Source: Patiria miniata (Eukaryota; Echinodermata; Asteroidea; Valvatida; Asterinidae). Taken from it: a stretch of DNA of 64,000 nt. Both the position numbers and the translations under genes were made by a program. This document shows, in pieces, positions 21,901-32,701 of this stretch; within the stretch, counting starts at the first letter, position 1; each line of letters opens with the position of its first letter. The stretch covers positions 1,178,001 through 1,242,000 of the forward strand of contig NW_024037053.1 of NCBI RefSeq assembly GCF_015706575.1, read 5' to 3'. The notes below the pieces were generated by a model. It worked only from the letters and a program-made list of their open reading frames with translations. It did not search any database and was not told the origin of the DNA.

Positions 21901-24900
21901 ACTTGTTTAAATCGCCTTCATTTATTGCTTTCTTCCAAACAATACCATTTCAGGCGAAATAATTTTACAGGGTTTTTGGTACCATCCCTATCTTCAACAT
22001 GGGAAAGAATTTTCTTATTAATCGGCAGGTCACTTTCCATGTTTTCACCAATGTTCCTCCATGTATTCGCCTTTAATGTTTCAGGGAGAATTTATTCTTT
22101 AGGTTATATGCTAATGCATATGTATTACATATACCCGCGGACAGATAAAGGGAGAACTACAGAATTTTTGTTGTCCTCGAGCGTTCACCTTTGGATGAAA
22201 AGGGTCCTCGATCATAAGTGTGTACAGCTAGTCTATGGGCGAGTTATATTATAGGGACAAAGGGAAACACAAAGCCTTGTCCTCGAGAGTATAGTAAAAC
22301 ACGACTGTGTGCATTATCTGTGTTTTACCTGTAGGCGGTTGAGGTTGTGGGTCAGTTTGAACTCCAGGCTCTTCAGGTCACTTCCTGGCTGCTCCTCCTC
22401 CTCATCACTTGCATCCAAGTCCTGCATCCAGGTAAATGAGACAAAGAGTCAAACGTAAGTAATCTGAACTCATCCACAAGTTTTGGAAGAAACCCAAAAG
22501 GACATCCAGTTTTGCAACAAACATCAGAGGGTTCTTTGCAAATTCTTATTTTTTGCATTGCCTTCAAGACAAAATTTGGAACTGGTAAGTGACTTGAAAC
22601 GAATCCATGTGCAGACAAGAGAGGGCGCTGTTTGACCACTTTCAAGCGCCTAGTTGACGGGACACACAACGTTCGGTACTGGTTTGGGGACATAATTGCA
22701 GCAGAGGTACGCACAAGTACAAGTAGCGTCTTTGCGTGAGTGCTAGGCGTCGTCTTCATTGCGTTCGAATGTCTCTCTCAGTGGTCTCCCCCAACTCTCC
22801 CTTGGTAACCGGTGAGGGGTTACCAGTGACCAGAGCCCATAAGCAGACCATCATTATGACTTATCGCCATGGTAAATAATAAGCAAACAATACACATGAT
22901 TTGAAGTTAAGGAAAATCCACTTTTTCCGAAATCAAAAATGCCTACACAAGTCCGAATGCAAAATTTATAATACTGGATATTTTTCCTGGGTAACTTATT
23001 TCAGTAACCCTGTGTAGTCAGTGTTGTCCGAGGGTTCACGAGAAAAAAAACTCATACCTTAAAAACTTATACCTCACCTCTTGGCCCAAGCGGAGATATT
23101 TACGTTTCTTGGGCCCACTGTGTTCTTTTTTCTTGAGATCCCTCAACTTCTTTTTCTCCAAGTTCCTTTTGTATCTCTCAGCACTGCTGTACCGTCTATC
23201 TGACGGGTCACTCAGTCGCTCCACAAGATTATGGTCCTTTGGAGAAGACATAAGACATGATTTCAAATCATCGCAAAACAGGATTTTTATATCAAATGAT
23301 GATGATGAACCCTCCTATCCAAACATACATTCTGTGCCAAGTTGTCCATTCCGTCAAAATCAATCGAGTGACTGTTTTTAACAGTTAAGAGCTCCCTGCT
23401 TACAGGAAGCAGGATAGACTGGCTGTGACTGTTAAACTTGAAACTGCTATGCTTTGACTGTAGGTGATCGATACTCCAGCTGTGCTTGTCCGCTTTTGTC
23501 TGTTGACTGAATTTGACTAGTCACAGTGCTTGCTTGAAATATGATCTGACTGTTGGTGACTAGCCTGTGTAAAAGGCATGGCAGGGGAAGAGGATTGATT
23601 TTTTTTACTGTCTGTTACCTTTCAGATAACAAGAGGGTTATGGTATCTTGTGAGAAGAAGAAAACAAGGTGCCATGAAATTGGTCTCTTGGGTTTCAGAA
23701 TTGAACAGTTGAAAACTTGCGTTACCCTGAGAAGATCCTCAAACTGACGTTTGAGCTTGGACATTTCGTAAAAGCGTTGCTCCTCTAGGCCTCGCCTCTT
23801 GCACCACTTGCGTGATGGTTGACCTTTGGCCTTGACCTGAGATAGGTCAAAGTTCAGAATGGTTAGTTACCGTGTGCATGTCAAGTGTGAAGTACATTTA
23901 ATTTCATAATACAACCACTGTAATTTTGTAAGGTTAGAAATGAGCTGAAAGTTACAAATTAACCATGGGTGTAAATCGGTTTATTAAATTGTTTCATTCT
24001 AAATTTTGCGAACACCTAACAATTGAGAAAATAATTTTTAACAAATAGGCCGAACCTGAATCCACTCATCGAAAGCATTGAGCAACGTAAAGGGATCACC
24101 ATGATCAGACTCTAGGGGGCGCCGTGCTGTCTGTATAACAGAGTGAAAAGAAATTATAATTGTAACATGTGAGTTTGCTTAATCTTAGACTTAATTATAT
24201 CAGAAGAGAAGAAATTTTATATAGTGAAAATGGGATGAAATTCCAGCAGAAATCAGTTGAAAAGCAAGCACAATGACATTTGTTACTTTTTTGATTAACT
24301 ATTAAGCAATAGTCCATTGACCTGTTGCTGTTTGCAAGTTGGCCATGCCCCTTAGACAACCTTATGGAATCTGTGTACGCTAAGTTTTGTTTGTCTCAGA
24401 TGTTGCACGTTCCACGTCCATTTGTATATCATCTAATTGGACAATATTTCACAAGCTGCGTTGACGCGATTCCAACGCGATTCTACATCGATAGGTCAAT
24501 CGTTCTTAGCAAAGTTGTGTATTGAAAGATAGCCACAAAATTCAGATAATGTACAGTAACAGCATAAAGTTTTAGAATGAAAAAGTTTCAGAAATTGAAT
24601 TTTTGATTAAATGTACCATTGCTTCTGAGTCCCTGTGCGCTCTGCTTGTGAACGGAGACTGAACGCTCAGAGCTGCTGCTATACACAACACTGGCTCAAT
24701 CATCTGAAAAAAATTTAATGATGGAACTTAGATGAAATCATCATTATTTATGGAGATCCTTTCCACTGTATGAACTCAATGCACTACTATGTCCTTTTAT
24801 CTGTCATGTCTGTAGATTTGAAAGTGTGAAAATTACTTCTGGACAACAAGGCACTAGGGCAACTCCATGGAATTATACACCTCGATGCCAAAACTAAAAT

Positions 24901-27900
24901 CCAAACGCCACAAATAAAACAAGTACACAATGCGTTTATCAAATGTTTCCTAAAATGCGCTTATCAAAAGTTGAATACCTTGAAGACGGTTGCCATGATG
25001 AGCATCTTGCCGATGACGACATCGACGGGCAGATCGGCAAGGAGTCGGCCAATGGGAGTCAAGGTTTCTTCCTTGGTCAAGGCTCCTTGCTCCTTAAGAA
25101 ACAGGATGGAACTCTCGATGCTTGTCGCCGGGGGAGGCTCAATGAAGGGAAATCTGAAATAGAAGGAATAGAATGGTAGAATAAAATAGTGATTTTAATG
25201 AAACTGTTACACGCAGGAAACCGTTCAAGTATCTAGGTTTGACTTGGATTTCACGGCAAGTCTAGGAATAGGCTGTTAGTACATGCATTGACTTAGTTGA
25301 AGAAACCAAATCTTACGACTAAATACACCTAAATCAGGGCATCTGAAACACGCTGCATAACTAATGTTTGCCTCAAAAAGGCTAATTTATATCTTTCAAA
25401 TTCAATGCATTATAGCAATAGAATGATCCACTAACATGACTAAACCCCGACACATGACGTTTTAAATGATCACAGCTGTGATTTATGTCCGACAAGGTAC
25501 AAATGCCCGAAATGTGTGCACAAATGCCTGACATTATGTGCACAAATGTAATACATGTGTGCAGTTGCATATGACACACACATTTGGAACATGCAGTAAG
25601 GTGCTGGAGAGGCACACTTGTTTTTGCCAACAAGTGCAGTTCGTAGGGCCTTATGGATCAGTATCTTTCCCCTCCCCTGTCCCCAAAATTCAATCAACTT
25701 ACTTTCTAGCATCATGGAGTCCCAGTGCCATCATCTGCAGAATCAGTGAGTCCAGCGGGACTCGGTGGATCTCAGGCGTTGAGTACTCCTGGAAATCATT
25801 GTACTGAGACTCCTCATAGAGACGAAAGCAAACACCGGGCCCAGTACGTCCTGAGAAAAAAACACATTGCATTTACATTTTGTTGTTAAAGACAGTCACA
25901 TCAATTTTTTCTTTCACCAGCATAATTCGGCTTACATCTTTGTATACAGTGGAATGTCGCCATACGGAACACCGCTATATGGATCATTAGGCTTTACCGA
26001 ACATTGTCCTTGTCCCCCGATTTTTGGTGTACAAAACGTACAAACACTGTTCGGTACTGGTTTTACTGATACAGAACTTCTGGGCCTATTCTTCCTATAA
26101 ACTGCATTTTCTTGACACTGTCAGGTTCTCCTACAAAGCAAGAATCCCTCGTCAGTCTATCCTACCTGCTCTTCCTTTCCGCTGTTCGGCGCTGGCTCTG
26201 CTGATCCAAAACTCTTGCAGTTGTTGCATCTTGGCCTCTGCATTATAGCTCATCTCCTTCACCTGCATGGTGACCAATCAGATTTCACCATTTCATTTGA
26301 CTTTGGGTCAAGTCGGTTTTCGTTTTTGATTTTGCACAACACTAATCAATAACAACCATTAGGCATGTCATAAACCTACAAAACAAACTTTCCCAAAGAG
26401 TAGTTTTTTGTGAACAACACTTACTTTACCCGAGTCGGTGATGAAACGAATTCCGTCAATAGTCACTGACGTTTCTGCAATGTTGGTTGACACGATGCAT
26501 TTCCTAACACCTTCTGGGGCTATGTCAAACACCTATGAGTTGCAAGGGTAAATCAAAATTGCATAACATTACATCAGTTAGTAACTGGGGTTTAATTTTC
26601 AAAGGGAGCACAATGGGTGTAGGGGGATCACAATATTTTGTTGAACTTTTTCTTGTGAACAGCGATGTAAGGAAACAAATTATTAGCCCTTTTCTGATGT
26701 CGGGCACAATGCTACGTGCAAAAGTATTCCCTCAAGGGTAAGAAACGGAGAGTTAGGGGAGACCACCAGGAGAAATGCATTGCCGATGACGCCTGATGCT
26801 CACATGAAGATGCTATGGCTTTGTGCACATACTTCGCGCCAACCAGTAAGCATACACAGTGTACCCCATCCACGGAGCTCACTCGCGAAAGTGGTAAAAA
26901 ATGCCGTATCTTGTTCGCGCACGGAGCCCATTGTGTCAATCACACCACAAATGGCTTTATATGTTGAACTTACCTTGTCCTGTTCAGCGACAGACAACGT
27001 GCTGTGCAGGGCCAGCACAATCCACCGTTGCGTCTTTGCCGCGTAGAGTTTCGCCGCCTCCGTCACGCTGGATATCTCGGACATACCGCTCAGGAAAATG
27101 AGCAGGTCCCCTCTCTCCGTAGCTGGGTACTTCATGTCAATCTGCTGCATTATGCGCAAGTAGGGGCGGGGATCCAGTTTCTCCGACTTTGAGCTTTGCT
27201 CCTGCATAGCGAAACATACCAATCAGGAAATAATTATCCACACCCGCGGAAGGCACTTTTTAATAATTAAATTTCTTACTTTACTTCTTTCACCTAACAT
27301 GGTTTTAGGGCTGTCCAGATTATATTGAATTTCCAAATATTCGATCATCATCCAAATATTCGAATAGCTTCTGCTGGTTTATATATTCCAAAGATAAAAA
27401 CTACGCATGTAATGTACATACATTATCAGATGCCACATTTTGTTGACAGCAACTTTGTTTGTCGACGGCCTTTCATTGTTCATATCCTTTTAGCAAGTTA
27501 AAGCCACTGACAGTTATAAAATAATTTTTGTATATTAGGTAATAAAAAGCAATCAAAACATACAACGTATTTCTAGGGTTGAAAGTAAAAAAAAAAGGAC
27601 AACATTAAATTGGGATATTTCACCTCTATACTTATGGGAACATATTCCAGTTTGATGGGGAACAGTCGCCCAGGAACCTTTAAAAGAAAACAAAAACAAC
27701 AAGGAAAACAATAAAATAGTAGGCAGAGTTATTCCCTTCATTGGCAAATGACAATAAAAAAGATGCTTGCCAACAATGTAGTTGTCTGACTTTTGAAACC
27801 TTTTTATCAGAATAAATACATGTCAGTGAAAGGCAAAACTGTTGTGGGCACTGCCTGGGAGGAGCTGGCTGTTCCTGCTACTGGTTCCTTATTAAGGGTA

Positions 27901-30900
27901 ATTATATTCGGCCGAATACAATTTGCCTTTTTATTTTTGCTAATTAACTTTATAATTTGCTGCTTTACTTATTTCTTTGTAATTATTTTGCTTTGCCTGT
28001 ATATAATGCTTTGGAATTCTTGCATGAAGTTTCAAGTTGCAGACTAACTGGAAATGCTTGTTGTAACACATTGACCTGTTGATTGATTTGGGAGAATTAA
28101 TAAAATTTTGTTAATCATATCTTGGTCTCCTTTTTGCCTTTACTTCAAAAGCTTCCCGTTTTCATTACTTATTTCTTACTGCCGTGCGTTCGCTGCACAT
28201 AACACAGTATAAAACCCACAAGACAAGTTGTACAGAATCCAGGAAGCTTCTTGCCTGGATGACCGGCGCCTTGTCAAAGTAGCTAGAGAAGAGGCCGATA
28301 TTGATAGTGGCCGACATCAGGACCAGCTTGAGGTCCTCTCGCTGCTCTAAAAGGCAGCGGAGGACCCCCAGGAGGAAATCACCGTGGAGATGACGCTCGT
28401 GCACCTCATCTAAGATGATGACGTTGTACTGCTGGAGGGTGGGGTCCAAGCTCAGCTGACGAAGGAGTAGTCCTTTGGAAGAAAAGTCGAAAGATAAACC
28501 CATTAGCACTTGTATTTCATTGTTAATAAACATGCGTTTGGCTGGTTTTAAACACTCTTTTTAAGACTGGTTTGTAGTCTGGATGCTTCGGCTCGGGTCA
28601 TTAACAGCATCCAGACCCCAAACCAATCTTAAATAAAGTGTTTAATACCAGCCAAGCACATACTTATTCCCATTCACAAATACCTTTTCGGTTAAAAAAT
28701 CAAACCTTTCAGTCCAAAAGCCAAAACAAGTATTTATGAATTGTAATTATTCCCCGAGGAATCGATAAAACCACACCGAACTGGGTTGGTTTTGGAAACA
28801 AAAGAGGAAGTAACAGACAGGGTGGTTTGGGGCAGCACAGGCATATGTTAACGATTGGAATCAAGATTTAAAACTTATGAAGGCTATGGACGTTGTGCGT
28901 GACTCTCCCTCACTTGGTTACAAAGAGAGAGTTTATAGAAGGGACTCGCACATATTCTAACCAAGACAAACAAAACATGATTGCTGTAAAAAAGCTTGCT
29001 TATGGACACAAACAAAATGATTGTGTGCTAGTGTGTATTATCAATAGTGATGTTAACTAACAAATTATTTTCAATTTACCCTCAGTGAGAAACAGAATCT
29101 TGGTAGATGAACTTTTGCTGGCCTCAAACCTGATCTGGTAGCCCACCTCCATGCCGTACTCGTGTAGCGTTTCGTAGCCGACCCGTTTGGCAAGGGATAT
29201 GCAAGCTATACGGCGAGGCTGGGTGCAGGCTATGCCGTCAAAGCCAGCCTTCATCAAGTATTGTGGCACCTGAGATTGAAGAAGAGAATATCGTACCCAT
29301 CATTTTTAGTTGTAGATCCTTGTGTCCGTTACATGCTTACATTTAAATTTAGTGAAAACTGCTTATTGAAATTGATATTATGTGCCAAACATTGTCTTGA
29401 GCCAAAGAAAAATATAAAATTAAACTCAAGAAACTCTTGCACAGGAAAGTGGGATAAAAACAAAGAAAATAGGTTTTAAATTTAAGTTACACCATAAATG
29501 TGATTACAATGTCTGATAGAGGATAACATAGCAAAATCTGACATTATAAACTAGTTCTTCAAAATTGGGGGCTTCAGTTGAATACCATTTTAACCCTCCT
29601 TCTCTGGCTGGCAATTTCAACAAGGCCAGCCCAGCAGTCACAATAAATCAAGTGACTGTTTTTAACAGTTGAGTGCTCCCTGCCTTCATAAAGCAGGAGT
29701 GACTGGCTGTGATCGCTATGAAACCTGACGCTTTGACTGTAGAAGATTGATAAGCCAGCTGTGCCAAGCAGTCACCTGCTTTTGTCTGTTGATGGAATTT
29801 GACTAGTCACAGTGCTTGCTGGAATATGATCTGACTGTTGGTGACTAGTCTGTGCAAAAGGCATGGCAGGGGAAGACAATTGAATTTTTGACTGTCTGTA
29901 AACTGTTCAGATAGCAGGTTTCCAAAACAGCCTTGTTTTGTCACGGGAAAACATGTGTATATTGTGGGGCTGCAAACCTGTGTGGATTTTCCGCAGCCAG
30001 TGTCCCCAGCCACGATGACGACCTGGTTGGCCCTGGTTGCCTGTACGATCATGTCCTGGTAGCGGGCTATGGGCAGGTTGGCTCGGTCGTGAAGTAGCTT
30101 GCTCAGCTTGGCAAACTGTTATAAGAAGTGCATTACAAGATCTCAGTTGTGGTACATCAAAGTCCATTCTGATGCATGAATTACAAGCATGATGTTAAAT
30201 GCAATGACTTATTTCACATGTTGTTGATTGATTTCAAAATGACTGCACAAATCTATTGCATAAATCTTGCATCTTGTGAGAATGTTGTCCCCCTTTTGGA
30301 GCACACAAATGACAGAGATGAATGTTCAACAATTCAGGCTGTGTGTGTGCACATATAGTAGAATGTTTTCTACAAAATGACTAAGTGCATTTAAACATTA
30401 AAAAGTTAAGCAAAGAAATTGACTGGAGCGAGGTTCAAATATGTGACAGTCAATTTATTTGTTGAACTTTTAAATTATCTTAAACGTAAGTAGTTCAAAA
30501 CCGGGTTTTGCAGTTTTATTGGTTTCAGGAGTGTCCATGTAAGGTTTGGCTGTTATTTCCTAAAATAGAGTTTGATATGAAATCAGTTTGCTAGATTGTG
30601 TTGGATTCCTAACAAATACGGTGAGGGGTTAAGGGTTAAAGAAATAGTCTTTTAAAGAAAAGTAGGTGGACAAATTCAGTTTTATGAGCCAATATTCACC
30701 TGCTGCTTTTGAGAGAAGTCAACATAATACAACAGCACCTTGCTGAATTCCTTGATGCGTTCAGTGGTTAACTCATCTTCATCATCTGTTGAAAACAAGT
30801 AAAAAAATAAAACAAAAAGGAAATGTAAAAAGAAAGATCTGGTAAAATGTTATTTTCTTGTGCTGGAAAAGCTTAGTACATATTTATTGGTGACATGGTA

Positions 30901-32630
30901 TCAGTCTGTTTTGAGCAGGGTTCGAACCCATGACATGAGAACAATTGCAGTTAGTCTTTCAAGAGAGTTGTAGCTAAGGATGTCTTGCTGTACGTCGGCC
31001 TAAGTTATACTGTACAACAATAAGTGATCATATTTCAGCCGATTCTCGGATCTTGCATTTTAAAGCCTATGACAGTACCTTTCTTGCTTGTCAACCACTT
31101 TGATCGTCTTTCTGCTTCTTCCACTCCTCTCAACTTCAGTGTCATATTGATTCGCTGTCTCTTGTCATATTTCAGCGGCAATCCGAGAACAGCAGATTTG
31201 ACAGATTTTTCCTTGTCTTCAACATCATTCTCGTCTGAAAAACAAAACAATGCAATTAAAAAAAACCAAAAAGTTCTTCACTGGCTGATTTTTTTGCACA
31301 AATCACTGTCTTTTGCTTATTAGTGACTGAAATATCTCGTTGTCTGCACTAGCAAGGTACAATTTCACAGGAATAGGCTATAACAGAAAGTATCACTAAA
31401 CAATTTCACCTTAAGGAGATACTCTAAAGATTGTACAAACTTTCAGACACCATTTTTTTGCGGAAGCAATTTTTTTTATCTGTCTGAGTATCGATGTGTC
31501 TCAATTTCATTTCCATGCAATTGTCACTTAACACAAAAATACACATATGAACTACAAAATCGACATGCTTAGCACTTCAATGACACTAGCCTGGGTATAA
31601 TATTTTTCTTGGAAAGATTTAGGCCTATCCAATCAGGAATAGTGGAAAGAGAGATGCTAGGACAGTACAGGGAGATATGAAATACAGATATTTAACATAA
31701 ATTTACAAAGGGCATTACTGAAAGTATAACTGTAGTTATTACCTCGATGTGGCTGACTGGCACTCAGCTTGAATTGAAAAGCTTGGTAGCGCTCAAGAAA
31801 CTTCCAAAAATCATGGTAATCTTCGGATTTCCTGTGGTAAAATACAAAAAATACCAAAAACCCTGGCATTTCACACAATATTACACAGATATTGACAAAT
31901 TCCATGACACGAAGTCACCAAAGCTCAATTACCTTTTGATAATACTGTCATCCCTAAAAAATATTGCATCCAGCTCCCGTCTGTGCCTCTTCCAGTCAAA
32001 CATGCCATCGTTGTCCCTGGAAGATTTCTCTACTTCAAGGTGTTCTTTTGAAGAACAATTTCCAGACTCGTGTCTAGAGTCTTGCAGTCTCAAAGTCCTA
32101 TCTTCATCCCATTGGTGAGTTCTAGACAAACCTTCATCTGCATTTGGATCAGTTTGTCTGCTGGAATGTTCAACATCCCTGCTTGATTTCTCAGGCACAG
32201 GAATGTCATCGGCAGTGTACCCATAGAGATTCCAAGCTTTGGAAACCTTTCCTTTCCTTGTGCGTTTTTTCCCACGTTTCTTCCCACGTTTCGTCTCACT
32301 TCTTTTTGAAGGGCCCTTTCTTGTGGATGAAGCTCTAGTTCCGTCTCTGCTCCTGTGTCTCGACCTTGAGGAGGAGGAATGATAGGCTCTTTTCTTATCC
32401 TTTTGGCGATCGGGCATTCGACCCCGGCTGGGATGCTTCTCGGTTCTGGACCTAGAATCATCATTTTTGTCTGCCCTGCGTCTACGTGACTGCCTGCTGT
32501 CCCTGCCATCATATGAAGTGTCCCTCATTTTGTCTTTGGGCTCACGTTCACCATGTCTGTGCCTATGACGGGAGTGATTGCGACGTGGGTTATGCCTGCC
32601 AGATTTGTCTGATGATTTTAGAGGCTCCAT
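15989..32630 (-). CDS. DHX34: DHX34-type DEAH-box RNA helicase, 26 coding exons
   Basis: ATP-dependent RNA helicase; vertebrate DHX34 promotes UPF1 phosphorylation by SMG1 in nonsense-mediated decay. Coding exons in transcription order (- strand, given low-high): 31933-32630, 31743-31831, 31079-31234, 30700-30785, 29978-30115, 29080-29269, 28255-28472, 27624-27677, 26974-27201, 26425-26532, 26166-26262, 25703-25850, 24979-25153, 24617-24703, 24056-24130, 23726-23836, 23078-23236, 22329-22421, 21313-21459, 20447-20589, 19812-19922, 19117-19238, 18061-18234, 17221-17323, 16524-16669, 15989-16173. The sum is 4041 nt (1346 aa plus TAA) and all phases agree. Motifs: Walker [10 protein letters not shown] (380-388), TQPRRIAC in exon 6, DEVH box (474-477), SAT (506-508), [10 protein letters not shown] (682-691). 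The C-terminus has a CX2CX13HX3C motif (C1259-C1280) and a C2H2 finger (C1317, C1320, H1334, H1338). The first 140 residues are Arg/Ser/Lys-rich, so the protein is longer than the roughly 1143-residue human form. The start ATG at 32630 has A at -3 and G at +4. The donor after exon 7 is GC. Confidence 0.95.
18494..18559 (+). pseudogene. tRNA-like sequence, probably a SINE head or tRNA pseudogene
   Basis: GGGTGGGATAGCTCAG forms a D-arm-like start. CCGGA-ATAGCAA-TCCGG forms a perfect anticodon arm with the triplet AGC in the anticodon place. The T-arm GCAGG-TTCAAAT-CCCGC has one mismatch. The 3' acceptor strand is absent: aaaaatc stands where the complement of GGGTGGG is needed. A functional tRNA is therefore unlikely. 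It lies in DHX34 intron 22. Confidence 0.55.
18613..18942. mobile_element. TIR element (MITE) in DHX34 intron 22
   Basis: The left end taaaggcctattaacacata mirrors the right end gtgtttgtaaaaaggcccta, and inside both lies a TTTTGTCGC / GCGACAAAA block. Length about 330 bp. The interior is rich in gtcgc and tgtcg words. No coding capacity; superfamily not assigned. Confidence 0.65.
20622..21199. mobile_element. Long-TIR foldback element carrying a satellite-like core, DHX34 intron 19
   Basis: The ends TAGCCTTGGTC (20622) and GACCAAGGCTA (21189-21199) are exact inverts. Inverted similarity continues inward for about 200 bp, for example caggtggtgctgaatgaac against gttcattcagccccacctg. The flanks allow a TA duplication. 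The unpaired centre (about 20885-20975) closely resembles the diverged tandem units at 39.5-40.5 kb. No transposase frame. It begins 33 bp from DHX34 exon 20. Confidence 0.75.
22141..22302 (+). repeat. Dispersed repeat family B (TCCTCGA-box), copy 2
   Basis: Same ordered blocks as 1540-1725: three TCCTCGA motifs, agggacaaagggaaacacaa, and a shared end block tagtatagtaaaaca. It stops 27 bp short of DHX34 coding exon 18 (22329-22421), on the intron 18 side. Confidence 0.6.
23351..23610 (+). mobile_element. Non-autonomous TIR element, family A copy 2
   Basis: About 260 bp. It shares most of its sequence with 29635-29894 and, inverted, with 686-961. The ends are (c)cgtcaaaatcaat and ttttttactg, a slightly decayed form of the CAGTCAAAAT / ATTTTGACTG ends. 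It sits in DHX34 intron 16. Confidence 0.7.
28250..28254 (-). other. GC splice donor of DHX34 intron 7
   Basis: Exon 7 ends ...GTCATCCAG and the intron begins GCAAGA. The next exon (27677-27624) opens GTTCCTGGGCGACTG, encoding VPGRL, which follows PVIQ exactly as in vertebrate DHX34. Using GC is the only way to keep both conserved blocks and the phase. CAG/GCAAG is the known strong consensus of GC-AG introns, spliced by the U2 machinery. Confidence 0.85.
28532..28671. repeat. Foldback repeat in DHX34 intron 6
   Basis: atgcgtttggctggt at the left mirrors accagccaagcacat at the right. The pairing continues inward through aacac / gtgtt, aagactggttt / aaaccaatctt and gtctggatgc / gcatccagac. The 140 bp can fold almost fully into one hairpin. 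Likely a small MITE; no duplication identified. Confidence 0.65.
29635..29894 (+). mobile_element. Non-autonomous TIR element, family A copy 3
   Basis: About 260 bp with ends CAGTCACAAT and TTTTTGACTG. It is the closest relative of copy 2 at 23351-23610. It lies in DHX34 intron 5, 83 bp downstream (in transcript terms) of the exon that encodes the Walker A motif. Confidence 0.7.
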
Positions 32631-32701
32631 TTTATTGGGGTCGCTGCGTGACTTGTGTAAAAATCCCAGTTATTTTACATATTGGAAGCTAACTTCACTT
32701 G
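32631..32701 (-). other. DHX34 5' UTR, start of the first coding exon
   Basis: Upstream of the start ATG, the - strand reads gttttctttcag directly before position 32701. This looks like a splice acceptor, so the first coding exon probably begins at 32701 and a non-coding first exon lies further upstream. The candidate promoter region is the CpG-richer DNA near 33580-33960; no TATA box or initiator can be assigned. Confidence 0.5.
32675..32680 (-). promoter_or_regulatory. ATG-stop minimal upstream ORF in the DHX34 5' UTR
   Basis: The - strand reads ccaatATGTAAaat, an ATG followed at once by TAA, 45 bp upstream of the main start codon. Start-stop elements of this type are known to stall or drain ribosomes and can trigger mRNA decay. 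It lies on the exon side of the inferred acceptor at 32701, so it should be in the mature mRNA if that acceptor is used. Confidence 0.5.

Noticed and set aside
30920-30990. tRNA-SINE fragment suggested by gggttcgaaccc
   Set aside because: Only a B-box-like word is present; no A-box or tRNA folding and no SINE body could be found.
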